Shown in pieces: positions 1 to 11,411 of a DNA stretch of 64,000 nucleotides (position 1 is the stretch's first letter; each line of letters opens with the position of its first letter). The notes under the pieces were generated by a model. It made no database searches. It had not been told where the DNA came from and was given only the letters and a program-made list of their open reading frames with translations. The translations under genes were made by a program, and so were the position numbers. The stretch is from Pseudomonas izuensis (lineage in GTDB: Bacteria > Pseudomonadota > Gammaproteobacteria > Pseudomonadales > Pseudomonadaceae). The stretch covers positions 235,088 to 299,087 of the forward strand of contig NZ_WTFT01000003.1 in assembly GCF_009861505.1 (NCBI RefSeq), in the 5' to 3' direction.

Positions 1-15
1 CATGGGGTCGGACAT
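1..15 (-). CDS. start of an unidentified gene cut by the left edge
   Basis: On the minus strand an ATG at 15-13 opens a frame reading MSDPM before the window ends. A good ribosome binding site (AAAGGAGA, about 7 bases upstream) precedes it. recR often follows ybaB in pseudomonads, but these five residues do not resemble the RecR N-terminus and a terminator separates this gene from ybaB. Function cannot be judged. Confidence 0.4.
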
Positions 16-111
16 GGCGGCGTCTCCTTTGATCGATGAGTTCGGGGGTATAGGGAGCAGACCTTTGTGGCGGTGGTGCGTTCGATGATTCGTCAGTCAT
101 ACCGAGTCGAC

Positions 112-187
112 TTCATCGCGGGCAAGCCACGCTCCCACAGGATTGAGGTGATCCCTGTGGGAGCCGGGCTTGCCCGCGATGGCGTCG
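112..187. repeat. REP palindrome pair
   Basis: Two inverted copies of a Pseudomonas REP element, with arms ATCGCGGGCAAGCC and GGCTTGCCCGCGAT and inner CTCCCACAG / CTGTGGGAG, form a large imperfect hairpin in the intergenic space. Elements of this family recur throughout the window, nearly always between genes. Confidence 0.85.
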
Positions 188-218
188 GGACAGACGCCTC
201 AGGCCCAACAGGCAGAAA

Positions 219-251
219 CAAAAATGCCAGGCTCAATGCCTGGCATTTTTA
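219..251 (-). terminator. intrinsic terminator downstream of dnaX-ybaB
   Basis: AAAATGCCAGGC pairs with GCCTGGCATTTT around a short loop. A-rich and T-rich flanks would let it work in both directions. It lies about 30 bases past the ybaB stop and closes that operon. Confidence 0.85.
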
Positions 252-279
252 TGTAGCCCATCCGACGCGCTTTAGCGAA

Positions 280-618
280 TCAGAATGGCAGTTTCATGCC
301 CGGCGGCAGTTGCATGCCAGCGGTCATGCTGCCCATTTTTTCCTGGCTGTTGGCTTCGATCTTGCGCACGGCGTCGTTGACGGCGGCAGCGACCACCGCT
401 TCCAGCATTTCCTTGTCGTCTTCGCTCATGCCTTCGAGCAGGCTTGGGTCGATGCTCACGCTCTTGACGTCATGACGACCGGTCATCACCACGGTGACCA
501 TATCGCCACCGGCCTTACCGGTGACTTCGGCGTTGGCCAGCTCTTCCTGCATCTTGGCCATTTTTTCCTGCATCTGCTGCGCCTGCTTCATCAGGCCGGC
601 CATGCCACCTTTCATCAT
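280..618 (-). CDS. ybaB: YbaB/EbfC family nucleoid-associated protein
   Basis: A 112-residue protein starting [17 protein letters not shown] with an N-terminal amphipathic helix, the hallmark of the YbaB/EbfC family. Family members form small dimers that bind DNA and coat the nucleoid. The ATG at 618 is chosen because GAGG lies 8 bases upstream; the GTG three codons earlier is part of that binding site. The gene follows dnaX by 64 bases on the same strand, the conserved dnaX-ybaB arrangement. It ends in the Met/Pro-rich tail PPGMKLPF. Confidence 0.95.
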   Translation of the reverse strand: MMKGGMAGLMKQAQQMQEKMAKMQEELANAEVTGKAGGDMVTVVMTGRHDVKSVSIDPSLLEGMSEDDKEMLEAVVAAAVNDAVRKIEANSQEKMGSMTAGMQLPPGMKLPF

Positions 619-682
619 GGTAATCACCTCAAAAGTACTTGGATCAAAACAGCGCCCGGCGCTTGCCGCCGACCACCTTCAG

Positions 683-2767
683 TTATGAGCCCTGACTGAC
701 CAGGGCTTCGACAGGTTCAATAGTATCGTTACGGATCACTGCACCGAACTGCTGCATCATTTGCTGGATGAACGGATCGCCGTGGATCGACTCCTCGGCC
801 TCGCGCTGACGGTCGGCACGACGGCGGGACGCAGCCTGGGCCGGGGTTTCCTGCTCGGGCTTGATCAGCTCCATGGTCAGGGTCAGGGTACGCCCATGAT
901 ATTGGTTCAATGCATCGTTGAGGCGACGCTGCTGTGTGGCGTTGAACAAGGCGCTGTGGGCCGGGTCCAGGTGCAACAGCCAATTGTCGCCATCGACGGC
1001 GATCAAGGTGCAGTTGGCGGCGATGCTGCCGGTCATGCCGGAGATCGGCAATTTCGGGAACAGTTCCAGCCATTGCAGGGCCAACCCCGTGGCCGGCGCG
1101 GCGGCGGGTTCCGGCTCGGGCTCCGGCGCTGGCTCGGCGGCGTGTTCGCTCGCCAGATCATCGAGGTAGCTGTAGGCCGAGTCCATGTCCGGTTCGATGT
1201 AGTCCTCGTCCAGCGGCGGCTCGTCGTCCAGGTCCATGCCCGGTGTGGCGGCATCGACGTCGGCCACGGACGGCTCCGGGATTGGCGCAGCGGCCCACTC
1301 CGGAGCGTCCGGCACCACGCTGTCAGGCGTCGGCAACGGCATCGGTGGCAATTCGGGTTGTTCGCTGGCGGTTTCCAGTACCGGTTCCACCGCGGGTTGC
1401 TGGACAGTGGCCGGCTCGACCGGGTCATTCCACGGCAGGTCGACAACCTCTTCGACCACGTCCGCCTCGACCACGGGCTCTGGCAACATCACAGGGGCAA
1501 CCGGTTCAGGCGCGGGAGCCGGCACCGGCGCCGGCGCAACAACTGGCGCAGGGACCACGGGGGCAACGGCCGCAGCGACTACCGGCGCAACCACCGGCGC
1601 GGCAGCCACTGGTTTGGCGGAATCAACTGTGGCCTGGCTGATCCCCACTGGCTTTAGCGATTGCCTCGGGGCATCCGCGGTGTCGGCGGGCCGGAAGGCG
1701 AGCATCCGCAGCAGCACCATTTCGAAGCCGCCTCGCGGGTCCGGCGCCAGCGGCAAATCGCGGCGACCGATCAGGCCCATCTGGTAATAGAACTGCACAT
1801 CTTCGGCCGGCAGGGCCTGGGCCAGCGCCAGCACCCGGTCACGGTCGCCGTGACCGTTGTCGACGCCTTCGGGCAAGGCCTGGGCGATGGCAACACGGTG
1901 CAGCACGTTGAGAATTTCCGAGAGCACGCCATTCCAGTCCGGGCCTTGCTCGGCCAGATGACGGACGGCTTCGAGCAACGCCTTGGCATCGCCTTCGATC
2001 AGCGCATGCAGCACGTCATAGACCTGACCGTGATCGAGGGTGCCGAGCATCGCCCGCACGTCGGCGGCCATGACCTTGCCTTCACCGAAGGCAATCGCCT
2101 GGTCGGTGAGGCTCATGGCATCGCGCATCGAACCATCGGCAGCGCGGCCCAGCAACCACAGTGCATCGTCTTCGAACGGCACGTTTTCGACGCCCAGCAC
2201 GTGGGTCAAATGCTCGACCACACGCTCAGGGGTCATGTTCTTCAGGGAGAACTGCAGGCACCGCGAAAGAATCGTTGCAGGAAGTTTCTGCGGATCGGTG
2301 GTGGCCAGGATGAATTTTACGTAGGGTGGCGGCTCTTCGAGGGTTTTTAGCAGCGCATTGAAGGAATGGCTGGAGAGCATGTGCACTTCGTCGATCAGGT
2401 AGACCTTGAAGCGCCCGCGGCTCGGCGCGTACTGCACGTTGTCGAGCAGCTCGCGGGTATCCTCGACCTTGGTGCGGCTGGCGGCGTCGATTTCGATCAG
2501 GTCGACGAATCGGCCTTCATCGATCTCGCGGCATACCGAACACTCGCCACAGGGCGTGGAAGTGATACCTGTTTCACAATTCAGGCATTTGGCGATGATT
2601 CGCGCGATGGTGGTCTTGCCGACCCCGCGCGTACCGGTAAACAGGTAGGCGTGGTGCAGCCGCTGGCTGTCCAAGGCATTGATCAGAGCCTTGAGCACAT
2701 GGGTCTGGCCGACCATTTCGCGGAACGAGCGCGGACGCCATTTACGTGCAAGAACCTGATAACTCAT
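683..2767 (-). CDS. dnaX: DNA polymerase III subunit tau/gamma
   Basis: Clamp-loader ATPase of the replicative polymerase, 694 residues. It carries the Walker A motif GTRGVGKT (residues 45-52), zinc-binding Cys64, Cys73, Cys76 and Cys79, DEVH at 126-129, and the sensor SRC at 168-170. The middle third is a long Ala/Pro/Val/Glu-rich linker (about residues 370-560), followed by the C-terminal tau region that contacts DnaB and the polymerase alpha subunit. I saw no A-rich slippery heptamer like the one E. coli uses to make gamma, so full-length tau may be the main product. It is first in the dnaX-ybaB operon, and divergent from the gene at 2902. Confidence 0.97.
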   Translation of the reverse strand: MSYQVLARKWRPRSFREMVGQTHVLKALINALDSQRLHHAYLFTGTRGVGKTTIARIIAKCLNCETGITSTPCGECSVCREIDEGRFVDLIEIDAASRTKVEDTRELLDNVQYAPSRGRFKVYLIDEVHMLSSHSFNALLKTLEEPPPYVKFILATTDPQKLPATILSRCLQFSLKNMTPERVVEHLTHVLGVENVPFEDDALWLLGRAADGSMRDAMSLTDQAIAFGEGKVMAADVRAMLGTLDHGQVYDVLHALIEGDAKALLEAVRHLAEQGPDWNGVLSEILNVLHRVAIAQALPEGVDNGHGDRDRVLALAQALPAEDVQFYYQMGLIGRRDLPLAPDPRGGFEMVLLRMLAFRPADTADAPRQSLKPVGISQATVDSAKPVAAAPVVAPVVAAAVAPVVPAPVVAPAPVPAPAPEPVAPVMLPEPVVEADVVEEVVDLPWNDPVEPATVQQPAVEPVLETASEQPELPPMPLPTPDSVVPDAPEWAAAPIPEPSVADVDAATPGMDLDDEPPLDEDYIEPDMDSAYSYLDDLASEHAAEPAPEPEPEPAAAPATGLALQWLELFPKLPISGMTGSIAANCTLIAVDGDNWLLHLDPAHSALFNATQQRRLNDALNQYHGRTLTLTMELIKPEQETPAQAASRRRADRQREAEESIHGDPFIQQMMQQFGAVIRNDTIEPVEALVSQGS

Positions 2768-2901
2768 CGAAAACCATCACCACTGGGAAGCAGAAGCGGC
2801 TAATGCTAGCGGAGCAAGGCCAAAATTGCATCCGGTGCGCTCGTCTAATCTGGCTAAGCTGCTGTTTGGGGGCTTTTTGATTCAAAGATAGCGGAGCGTT
2901 T

Positions 2902-3642
2902 ATGCGGCTGGCCTTGGGGGCACTGCTGTTGATCAGCCTGGACGGCACCGCCGCGCAAGCGCCGTTGCGCTTCGTGGTGCCCGACAGTTGGGCGATGCCG
3001 ATGGTGCAGCTGGAAAATGGCCGGCCGACCCAGGGCATCCTGTATGACGTGATGCTCAGCCTGGCGACCCAAATCGGCGTACCGGCGGAATTCCATGTAC
3101 TGCCCAGAGGGCGTGTGCAAAGTGCCATGGAGCAGGGCGAGGTTGATATCCGCTGCTATGTTGCGCAGTCCTGGCTTCCGAACCCGTCCGGCGACTACCT
3201 CTGGAGCATCCCGCTCTTCACTCAAGCTGATTTACTGGTCAGCCGCCCTGCCCTGCAGACTTCGGTAATTGCGGCGAACCTGCCGCCACAGTCCATCGGC
3301 ACGGTGCTCGGCTACAGCTATCCGACCTTGCAGCCGCTGTTCGACGCCAATCAATTGCACCGCGACGATGCCCGCAATCAGGAGCAGGTGCTGGAAAAAC
3401 TCTACGCCGGGCGCAATCGCTATGCGGTCAGCAATCAATGGACGCTGGACTGGTTCAACCAGCGCCTGTTGCCGGATCGGCAACTGCAAGGCGTGGCGGT
3501 GCTACAGGAGCAAAACGTCGGGTGCTACGTGCGCAATGATCCAAAGGTGCCGGGGCAACGGATTCTGCGTACGTTGGTGCAGATGAAAATGTCCGGGGAG
3601 ATCGATGACATCATCGGGCTCTACATCGGCGGCAAACCATAA
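2902..3642 (+). CDS. periplasmic solute-binding protein, SBP_bac_3 type
   Basis: A 246-residue protein with a short signal peptide (about residues 1-18, cut near AAQA) followed by a fold resembling the amino-acid-type binding proteins, for example PTQGILYDVMLSLATQIG and the VDIRCYVAQSW stretch. No permease or ATPase genes are adjacent, so it is probably an orphan sensor or binding protein rather than part of a full ABC transporter here. Many pseudomonads carry such orphans. A GGAG sequence precedes the ATG, and a REP hairpin just past the stop may end the transcript. The ligand is unknown. Confidence 0.75.
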   Translation: MRLALGALLLISLDGTAAQAPLRFVVPDSWAMPMVQLENGRPTQGILYDVMLSLATQIGVPAEFHVLPRGRVQSAMEQGEVDIRCYVAQSWLPNPSGDYLWSIPLFTQADLLVSRPALQTSVIAANLPPQSIGTVLGYSYPTLQPLFDANQLHRDDARNQEQVLEKLYAGRNRYAVSNQWTLDWFNQRLLPDRQLQGVAVLQEQNVGCYVRNDPKVPGQRILRTLVQMKMSGEIDDIIGLYIGGKP

Positions 3643-3648
3643 ACCCCT

Positions 3649-3676
3649 TGTGGGAGCGAGGCTGCTCGCTCCCACA
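3649..3676. repeat. REP hairpin, perfect 12-bp stem
   Basis: TGTGGGAGCGAG and CTCGCTCCCACA pair perfectly around a GCTG loop. It sits in the 63-base gap between two convergent genes and may act as a transcript end or 3' stabiliser. Confidence 0.85.
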
Positions 3677-3705
3677 TTGGATTTTCATCAGCCCGGCGAA
3701 GAAGA

Positions 3706-5406
3706 TCAGGCCGTTTGATCCCAGACCCGCCATTGCAGCGGCACGACAAAACCTGTGACCCACCCCGGCACCTCTGCCGGCGGCATCGGGCGGGCAATGA
3801 AATAGCCTTGGGCCACGTCGCAGCCCAACCGCATCAGCAACTCACCGTGCTCGACGCTTTCCAGCCCTTCGGCAATCACCTGTCGGCCAAACGCCCGGGC
3901 CAGGCCGATGATCGCGGTGGTCAGGGCAAGATCGTCGCCGTCTTGCAGAATGTCGCGCACAAAGGATTTATCGATCTTGATGGTTTGGGTGCGCAGGCGC
4001 TTGAGGTAGCTCAGGGACGAATAACCCGTGCCGAAATCCCCCAATGAAAACTGTACCCCCAGCGCCTGGCAGGCCTGCAAGCAATCGCTGACGTGCTGGA
4101 TATTTTCAATGGCGACCGACTCGACGATTTCCAAGTCAAGCTGCTGCGGCGCGACCCTGGCATGGCGTGCCAGCACTTTTTTAAGCCTTTCGAAAAAATC
4201 CGCCCGCTGAAAATGCCGTGCCGCGATATTAATGCTCACCGGCCAGTCATGGCCGGCCTGCTGCCACTGATCCAGTTGCGTCAGCACCTGGTCCATCACC
4301 CACTCGCCTATGTCGATAATCAGGTCGGTTTCTTCCACCAGCGGCAAGAACGCCCGGGCCGGCACGATGCCCTGTTGCGGATGCTCCCAGCGCAGCAACG
4401 CCTCGAACCCGACGACCTCGCCATGGCGCATGTTGACCTTGGGCTGGTAATGCACGCGCAATTCATCGGCGGCCAGCGCCTGGCGCACCCGTTCGACCGT
4501 CTGGTGAGTGGCCTTGACCTCCCGATCCCGGGATACGTCGAATAGATGAAAGCGCTTGCGGCCGCTCTGCTTGGCCACATACATCGCCTGATCGGCATGG
4601 CGCAACAGGGTTTCGGCATCTTCATTGTCATGGGGGAACAGCGTCACGCCAATGCTGGCAAACACATTGATGTGCTTGCCACTGAGCGAGTACGGCGCGG
4701 AAATCGCCTCCAGCACCCGGTTCAGCGCCGCGCGCAATTCCGGCAAGTCGCGCACATAACGCAGGACCAGCACGAACTCGTCCCCGGCCAACCGCGCCAC
4801 CACATCTTCGCCACGTACGATACCGCGCAATCGTTTGGCTACTTCCACCAATAAAAGATCACCGCTGGCATGCCCGTAGCCATCGTTGACCGCCTTGAAG
4901 CCGTCGAGGTCAAGCATGCACACGGCCAGCGGGATGCCTTCCTGCCGCGAAAACTCCAGCGCCTGATCCAGCAAATCCGATAGAAACGCGCGATTGGGCA
5001 GCCCGGTCAACACGTCATGCCCGACCCGCCATTGCAGGGAGTGCAGCAACTGACGCTTTTCGCTGATATCGAACCGAATCGACAAATAGCGCTCGATGCA
5101 CCCGGTGGTTTTATCGAGTACCGGCACCATGGTGCTTTCGACCCAATACAGGCTGCCATCTTTCGCGCGGTTGCAAATTTCGCCCTTCCAGACATTGCCT
5201 GAGGCAATGGTGCGCCACATCCCGGCGAAAAACTCCGCCGAGTGCACGCCGGAATTGAGCATGCGATGGTTTTGTCCAAGCAACGCCTCACGGCTGTAGC
5301 CGGAGATCGCGCAGAATTGATCGTTGACGTGGGTAATCCGGCCGGTCAGATCGGTCTCGGAAAAAATGGCGGCGGCATCCACGGCCCTGCGGTACTTCTC
5401 ATCCAT
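3706..5406 (-). CDS. PAS-GGDEF-EAL cyclic-di-GMP protein with altered EAL metal site
   Basis: A soluble 566-residue signalling protein with no membrane segment: PAS (about 5-115), GGDEF (about 125-290) and EAL (about 305-550). The cyclase site reads AGDEF (207-211), with the inhibitory RxxD site RGED just upstream, so c-di-GMP synthesis looks possible. In the EAL domain EALLRW (335-340), Asn393, Glu426, Lys477, Asp479, Glu513 and Gln533 are in place. The canonical DDFGTG motif, however, reads GDFGTG: Gly456 replaces the first metal-binding aspartate. The codon is GGG, two changes from Asp. The phosphodiesterase may therefore be weak or inactive. No neighbour points to a specific output. Confidence 0.9.
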   Translation of the reverse strand: MDEKYRRAVDAAAIFSETDLTGRITHVNDQFCAISGYSREALLGQNHRMLNSGVHSAEFFAGMWRTIASGNVWKGEICNRAKDGSLYWVESTMVPVLDKTTGCIERYLSIRFDISEKRQLLHSLQWRVGHDVLTGLPNRAFLSDLLDQALEFSRQEGIPLAVCMLDLDGFKAVNDGYGHASGDLLLVEVAKRLRGIVRGEDVVARLAGDEFVLVLRYVRDLPELRAALNRVLEAISAPYSLSGKHINVFASIGVTLFPHDNEDAETLLRHADQAMYVAKQSGRKRFHLFDVSRDREVKATHQTVERVRQALAADELRVHYQPKVNMRHGEVVGFEALLRWEHPQQGIVPARAFLPLVEETDLIIDIGEWVMDQVLTQLDQWQQAGHDWPVSINIAARHFQRADFFERLKKVLARHARVAPQQLDLEIVESVAIENIQHVSDCLQACQALGVQFSLGDFGTGYSSLSYLKRLRTQTIKIDKSFVRDILQDGDDLALTTAIIGLARAFGRQVIAEGLESVEHGELLMRLGCDVAQGYFIARPMPPAEVPGWVTGFVVPLQWRVWDQTA

Positions 5407-5684
5407 GAGTCAGACTCGCTGTCACTGGCGGTGGAACCCGTTTAAGGCAGCAACACCAATACTGGTAATATTTTTGTCGAACCTGGGCTCTCGCAATCCT
5501 GCGAGTGCGCGCGATAGTGATTCATTCACTGCGTTCCAACTTCCGGGAACAGGTCACCCAACGCGCCTTCAGGGCGGCGATTCTACGAAACGCATCACAT
5601 TTTGCAAAGCAAGGTGATGGATCATGCAGTTGTATAATGCAAAAATCTATCGTTAAGTTCTTGATTCTAAATGGGAATTGAGCG

Positions 5685-5999
5685 ATGCAAATTTCAAGTT
5701 TGGGTCCAGCCATTCGGCGCTACCGCAAGGTCGCGGGGCTTACTCAGGCTGAACTTGGCGAAAAAACCGGTTTTGACCCCAAAACCATCAGCCGCTTCGA
5801 AACCGGCACCTATACCCCCAGCGTGGACGTACTGTTCCTGCTTGCCAATGTGCTGGGCGTGAAGCTGAAAGCCTTTTTCGCCGATCTGGGCGAAGAAGAT
5901 GAACAGCGGGCGTATCTGTTCGATGTCGTACATAAAGCCACCCCGAAGGATCTGGGAAAGCTGATCGCAGCGGTTGACCAGGCCTTGTCCAAGCCTTAG
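5685..5999 (+). CDS. XRE family transcriptional regulator
   Basis: A 104-residue protein with one helix-turn-helix of the Cro/CI type near residues 8-62 (RRYRKVAGLTQAELGEKTGF, then KTISRFETGTYTPS). The C-terminal 40 residues are a short helical region, probably for dimerisation. It stands alone between a divergent c-di-GMP gene and the 4.5S RNA gene, and a strong terminator follows. The 278-base space upstream carries its promoter and that of the minus-strand neighbour; no clear operator was identified. The target is unknown. Confidence 0.85.
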   Translation: MQISSLGPAIRRYRKVAGLTQAELGEKTGFDPKTISRFETGTYTPSVDVLFLLANVLGVKLKAFFADLGEEDEQRAYLFDVVHKATPKDLGKLIAAVDQALSKP

Positions 6000-6008
6000 T
6001 GCCAGAAA

Positions 6009-6057
6009 AGAAAAAAGGAGACCGACTTGTCATGCTGACAGGTCGACCTCCTTTTTA
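6009..6057 (+). terminator. intrinsic terminator
   Basis: AAAAAGGAG...CGACTTGTC pairs with GACAGGTCG...CTCCTTTTT around ATGCT, with small mismatches, and a T-run follows. It begins just after the stop of the XRE regulator. The A-run on the other side would also let it stop minus-strand transcripts from the 4.5S RNA gene. Confidence 0.85.
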
Positions 6058-6171
6058 TGTCGTAGCCTGAATCGGAGACGACAAAAAACCGCTATGGACG
6101 GGTCCATGGCAGCGCAATAAAAGTAATTTCACATAGAAACGCGAAGAGGGTTCGCGCGGCGTTAAGGTGGC

Positions 6172-6277
6172 GACCCCACCAGCCACACCCCGGCACACAA
6201 TGTCACCGCTGCGGCTGCTCCCTTCCAGGCCTGACCGGGTTCACGGCTGATCGTTGCGGGGGGACCGATGGGGTCAC
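6172..6277 (-). ncRNA. ffs: 4.5S RNA of the signal recognition particle
   Basis: Read on the minus strand, this contains the conserved SRP domain IV: the GGTCAGGCCTGGAAGG stretch and the AGCAGCC on the other side of the tip loop, which bind Ffh. The ends pair (GGTGACCCCA with TGGGGTCGCCACC), giving the single long hairpin of about 100 bases typical of gammaproteobacteria. The exact mature ends are inferred from the pairing. The RNA directs ribosomes making membrane proteins to the translocon. Confidence 0.93.
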
Positions 6278-6310
6278 CATAACGACGCTCACCTGACGGC
6301 GAGCCGCGCC

Positions 6311-6338
6311 ATTGTACCTATCTGAGACGAAGTTACAA
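6311..6338 (-). promoter_or_regulatory. likely sigma-70 promoter of ffs
   Basis: On the minus strand TTGTAA and TACAAT are separated by 16 bases. Transcription would begin about 28 bases before the mature 4.5S RNA, so the precursor would need 5' trimming. Confidence 0.6.
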
Positions 6339-6457
6339 CCGTTCGGGTGGATTAAAAAATATAGCTGCTTCAATGACATGCAGAACGCCCGAAAGATCGC
6401 GGCGTCCGGCAGTCCCTACAGGTCCTGCAAGACCTCGTCCGCCCTGCCGCCCACGCG

Positions 6458-7582
6458 CTAGATGACCAGATGAATGAAGTGCAGCTTGGCGATCACCGCC
6501 GGCGGCAGCACGAAGGGATAAAAATCCGGTTGCCCCATGCTGCGCGACAGCTCATTGAGCATGCCGGCCAGTTCGATCCAGGCGTTGACGAACGACAGGA
6601 ACGCCGCGCCGCCCGGATGTTGCGGATCGTAGAGGGTATCCAGCAGAAATGGCTGATAGTCGAAGTCCATTTCCCGGGCGCTCATGCCGAACCCCAGCGC
6701 CGTATCCACCGCGTCCATCATGTGCAGGTAGTGCGCCCAGGTTTCAGCCCAATCCTCCCACGGGTGCATGGTGGCGTAGGCGCTGACGTAGTGCTGCTGC
6801 CAATCAAGGGGGGCACCTTGTTGATAATGCCGATCCAGCGCCTCGGCGTAGCTGGTGCGCTCATCGCCGAACAAACCCCGGAACGGTTCCAGCCAATCAC
6901 TGCCAGCGATCAAACGGTCCCAGTAGTAGTGCCCGACTTCATGACGAAAGTGCCCGAGCAAGGTGCGATAAGGTTCGTGCATCTGCACCCGCACCTGTTC
7001 GCGATGGGCATCATCGGCTTCTTTGATATCAAGGGTGATCAGGCCATTCGCGTGGCCGGTGGTGGGTGGCTTGCCTTCAAGGTCGACGCCTATGAAATCG
7101 AAGGCCAGGCCGGACTCTTCATCGACAGTCTTGGGAGTCACCTGCAAACCCAAACTGACCAATTGCGCCACCAGACGCCGCTTGGCGGTTTCCACCTTGC
7201 GCCAGCGTTCGTGGTTCTCGGGTATCGACAGATCGGGAATGGTGCGATTCAGGCTACAGGCGATGCACAAGGCGCCCTGATCATGGGCAGGTAGCAACCA
7301 ATTGCAGGCGGCCGGGGAATCGAGGTTGGCGCAACGGTGAAACGGGCCTGCGCCGGGATCGGCATCAAGGAGCCAGGTGCCCGTTTGCGCCCCCGGTTGC
7401 AGCGAGGACAAGCGACTCTGCTCCGGCTGATAGCCCAACGCCGCAGAACAGGCCAGGCACTGGCTATTACGAAAGAACAGCGACTGCCCGCAACGACAGG
7501 GCCAGACCTTGCTGTTGCGCGCACTTTCACCCATGAACGGCGCGGCGATGCGCGAGCTGAGCTGTTCGAAGAAACGGTACAT
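6458..7582 (-). CDS. zinc-ribbon putative metallopeptidase (Peptidase_Mx-like)
   Basis: A 374-residue protein. The N-terminus has zinc-ribbon cysteines (CRCG, later CLAC, then CANLD and CIAC). The centre holds the zinc protease signature HEVGHYYWD, in which the two His and the Glu would bind and activate the metal. This combination matches a widespread family of predicted cytoplasmic zinc peptidases (COG4307-like) of unknown substrate. GGAGAG lies 6 bases before the ATG. It is monocistronic, lying between the 4.5S RNA gene and a REP cluster. Confidence 0.8.
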   Translation of the reverse strand: MYRFFEQLSSRIAAPFMGESARNSKVWPCRCGQSLFFRNSQCLACSAALGYQPEQSRLSSLQPGAQTGTWLLDADPGAGPFHRCANLDSPAACNWLLPAHDQGALCIACSLNRTIPDLSIPENHERWRKVETAKRRLVAQLVSLGLQVTPKTVDEESGLAFDFIGVDLEGKPPTTGHANGLITLDIKEADDAHREQVRVQMHEPYRTLLGHFRHEVGHYYWDRLIAGSDWLEPFRGLFGDERTSYAEALDRHYQQGAPLDWQQHYVSAYATMHPWEDWAETWAHYLHMMDAVDTALGFGMSAREMDFDYQPFLLDTLYDPQHPGGAAFLSFVNAWIELAGMLNELSRSMGQPDFYPFVLPPAVIAKLHFIHLVI

Positions 7583-7660
7583 GGCGATCTCTCCCTGGGG
7601 CTTGCCAAGACTAGATCATTCCTGATCGACGATCGTTCCCGATATTTGTGAGCGGGCTGA

Positions 7661-7803
7661 GATCGCTTTCGCTGGCAAGCCAGCTCCTACAAAGATCGCG
7701 TAAACCCTGTAGGAGCTGGCTTGCGAGCGAAGGCGGCATGCCTGACACACCGCATCGTTCAAGGATCGCGTAAGCCCTGTAGGAGCTGGCTTGCCAGCGA
7801 ATG
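7661..7803. repeat. cluster of three REP elements
   Basis: Three copies of the GCTGGCTTGC(C/G)AGCGA family, one inverted relative to the other two, separated by near-identical spacers containing GATCGCGTAA. The last copy abuts the ligA stop codon. Confidence 0.85.
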
Positions 7804-7806
7804 GCA

Positions 7807-10203
<2,397 letters not shown>

Positions 10204-10232
10204 TCAATCTATTGATGCGGCGAAAAGCTAAT

Positions 10233-10300
10233 TGTAGGAGCAAAGCTTGCTCGCGATGGCGATCTCACGGACGCCATCGCCGGCAAGCCGTGCTCCTACA
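10233..10300. repeat. REP hairpin between zipA and ligA
   Basis: TGTAGGAGCA and TGCTCCTACA form the outer arms, with AGCTTGCTCGCGATGGC and GCCATCGCCGGCAAGC inside. It separates two genes on the same strand and could protect the upstream message or reduce read-through into ligA. Confidence 0.8.
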
Positions 10301-10302
10301 AA

Positions 10303-11154
10303 TCAACGTTTCTGGGTCAGGGCGCGACGCTCGAATTCAACGATGCGCTGACGGTAGTGTTCGATCGTCTGGGCGGTCAGCACGCTGCGCTGATCGTCTT
10401 TCAATTCGCCATTCAGCTCCTGGGACAGTTTGCGCGCTGCAGCCACCATCACGTCGAAGGCTTGCTTCGGATGACGCGGGCCTGGCAACCCCAGGAAGAA
10501 GCTCACCGCCGGGGTACTGAAGTGGTCGATGTCATCCAGATCGAAAACGCCTGGCTTGACCGCATTGGCCATGGAGAACAGAACTTCGCCATTGCCGGCC
10601 ATGCTTTCGTGACGATGGAAGATGTCCATTTCGCCAAAACGCAGACCGCTTTCCAGAATGTTCTGCAACAACGCCGGGCCTTTGAAGCCGGCGGCGTCGC
10701 GGCAAATCACGCTGATCACCAGCACTTCTTCGGCTTGCGGCTGATCTTTTTCGCTGACCGCAGCCGAAGCCTTGGTGTCTTCGACAAAGTCGTCGTCGCG
10801 GCTGTTGAAGCTCGGGCCGCCGTCCAGGTCGAGACTGAGATTCATATCGCCCTGGGTCGGTTCGCCACCACGCTTGCCACGCTTGGAACCCGACTCACGG
10901 GGTTCGCGCGCCGGCATGCTCACCGACGGCAGGTCCTGCTCGTCCAGATGCGGCTCCTTATGGTCGTCCAGCACGCGGGACGGGCCCAACAGCTCGGCGC
11001 TGGTGTCCTCGTCCGGCAGGTTGGACAGACTTCGGTCAAGACGGAATTTCAGTTTTCCCTTGCCGCCGCGCATACGGCGCCAGCCATCGAAAAGAATACC
11101 GGCAATGACAATAATGCCGATGACGATCAGCCACTCGCGCAGACCGATTTCCAT
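10303..11154 (-). CDS. zipA: cell division protein ZipA
   Basis: Anchors FtsZ rings to the inner membrane. The 283-residue protein has the expected layout: an N-terminal membrane helix (about residues 8-24, [17 protein letters not shown]), a charged and flexible linker, and a C-terminal FtsZ-binding domain (about 145-283) including [18 protein letters not shown]. It lies between smc and ligA as in other pseudomonads. The 257 bases upstream hold no gene and presumably contain its promoter. Confidence 0.95.
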   Translation of the reverse strand: MEIGLREWLIVIGIIVIAGILFDGWRRMRGGKGKLKFRLDRSLSNLPDEDTSAELLGPSRVLDDHKEPHLDEQDLPSVSMPAREPRESGSKRGKRGGEPTQGDMNLSLDLDGGPSFNSRDDDFVEDTKASAAVSEKDQPQAEEVLVISVICRDAAGFKGPALLQNILESGLRFGEMDIFHRHESMAGNGEVLFSMANAVKPGVFDLDDIDHFSTPAVSFFLGLPGPRHPKQAFDVMVAAARKLSQELNGELKDDQRSVLTAQTIEHYRQRIVEFERRALTQKR

Positions 11155-11411
11155 GTAATCCCGTGCCTCTATAAAAAATGCTGAAAAATAAGGGGTTTAC
11201 AACCTGTAAACACCTTTAAAACGTGGCGCCAACTCTATGTTCTGACAGGCGTTTTGCCCACGTATACGAAAAATTGACATTAAACTAGCACGACCAAAGG
11301 TAACTTTACACCGTCTGTCACATAGGCTTCAGCGAATATGTCGATTGGCCAGCAACTCAGGACAAGTAAAAAAGTCCTATAAGCCAGTAGTACCTATCCT
11401 ACAGAGACTAC

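Noticed and set aside
1..15. The gene at the left edge as recR
   Set aside because: The visible start MSDPM does not fit RecR, and a terminator and REP pair separate it from ybaB.
7661..7803. Repeats as a CRISPR array
   Set aside because: Copies are palindromic, inverted relative to each other and unevenly spaced. They match the dispersed REP family, and no cas genes are present.
11368..11411. Terminator after smc
   Set aside because: AGTAGT/ACTACT gives only a 6-bp stem with a long loop, and the T-run lies too far away to call it with confidence.
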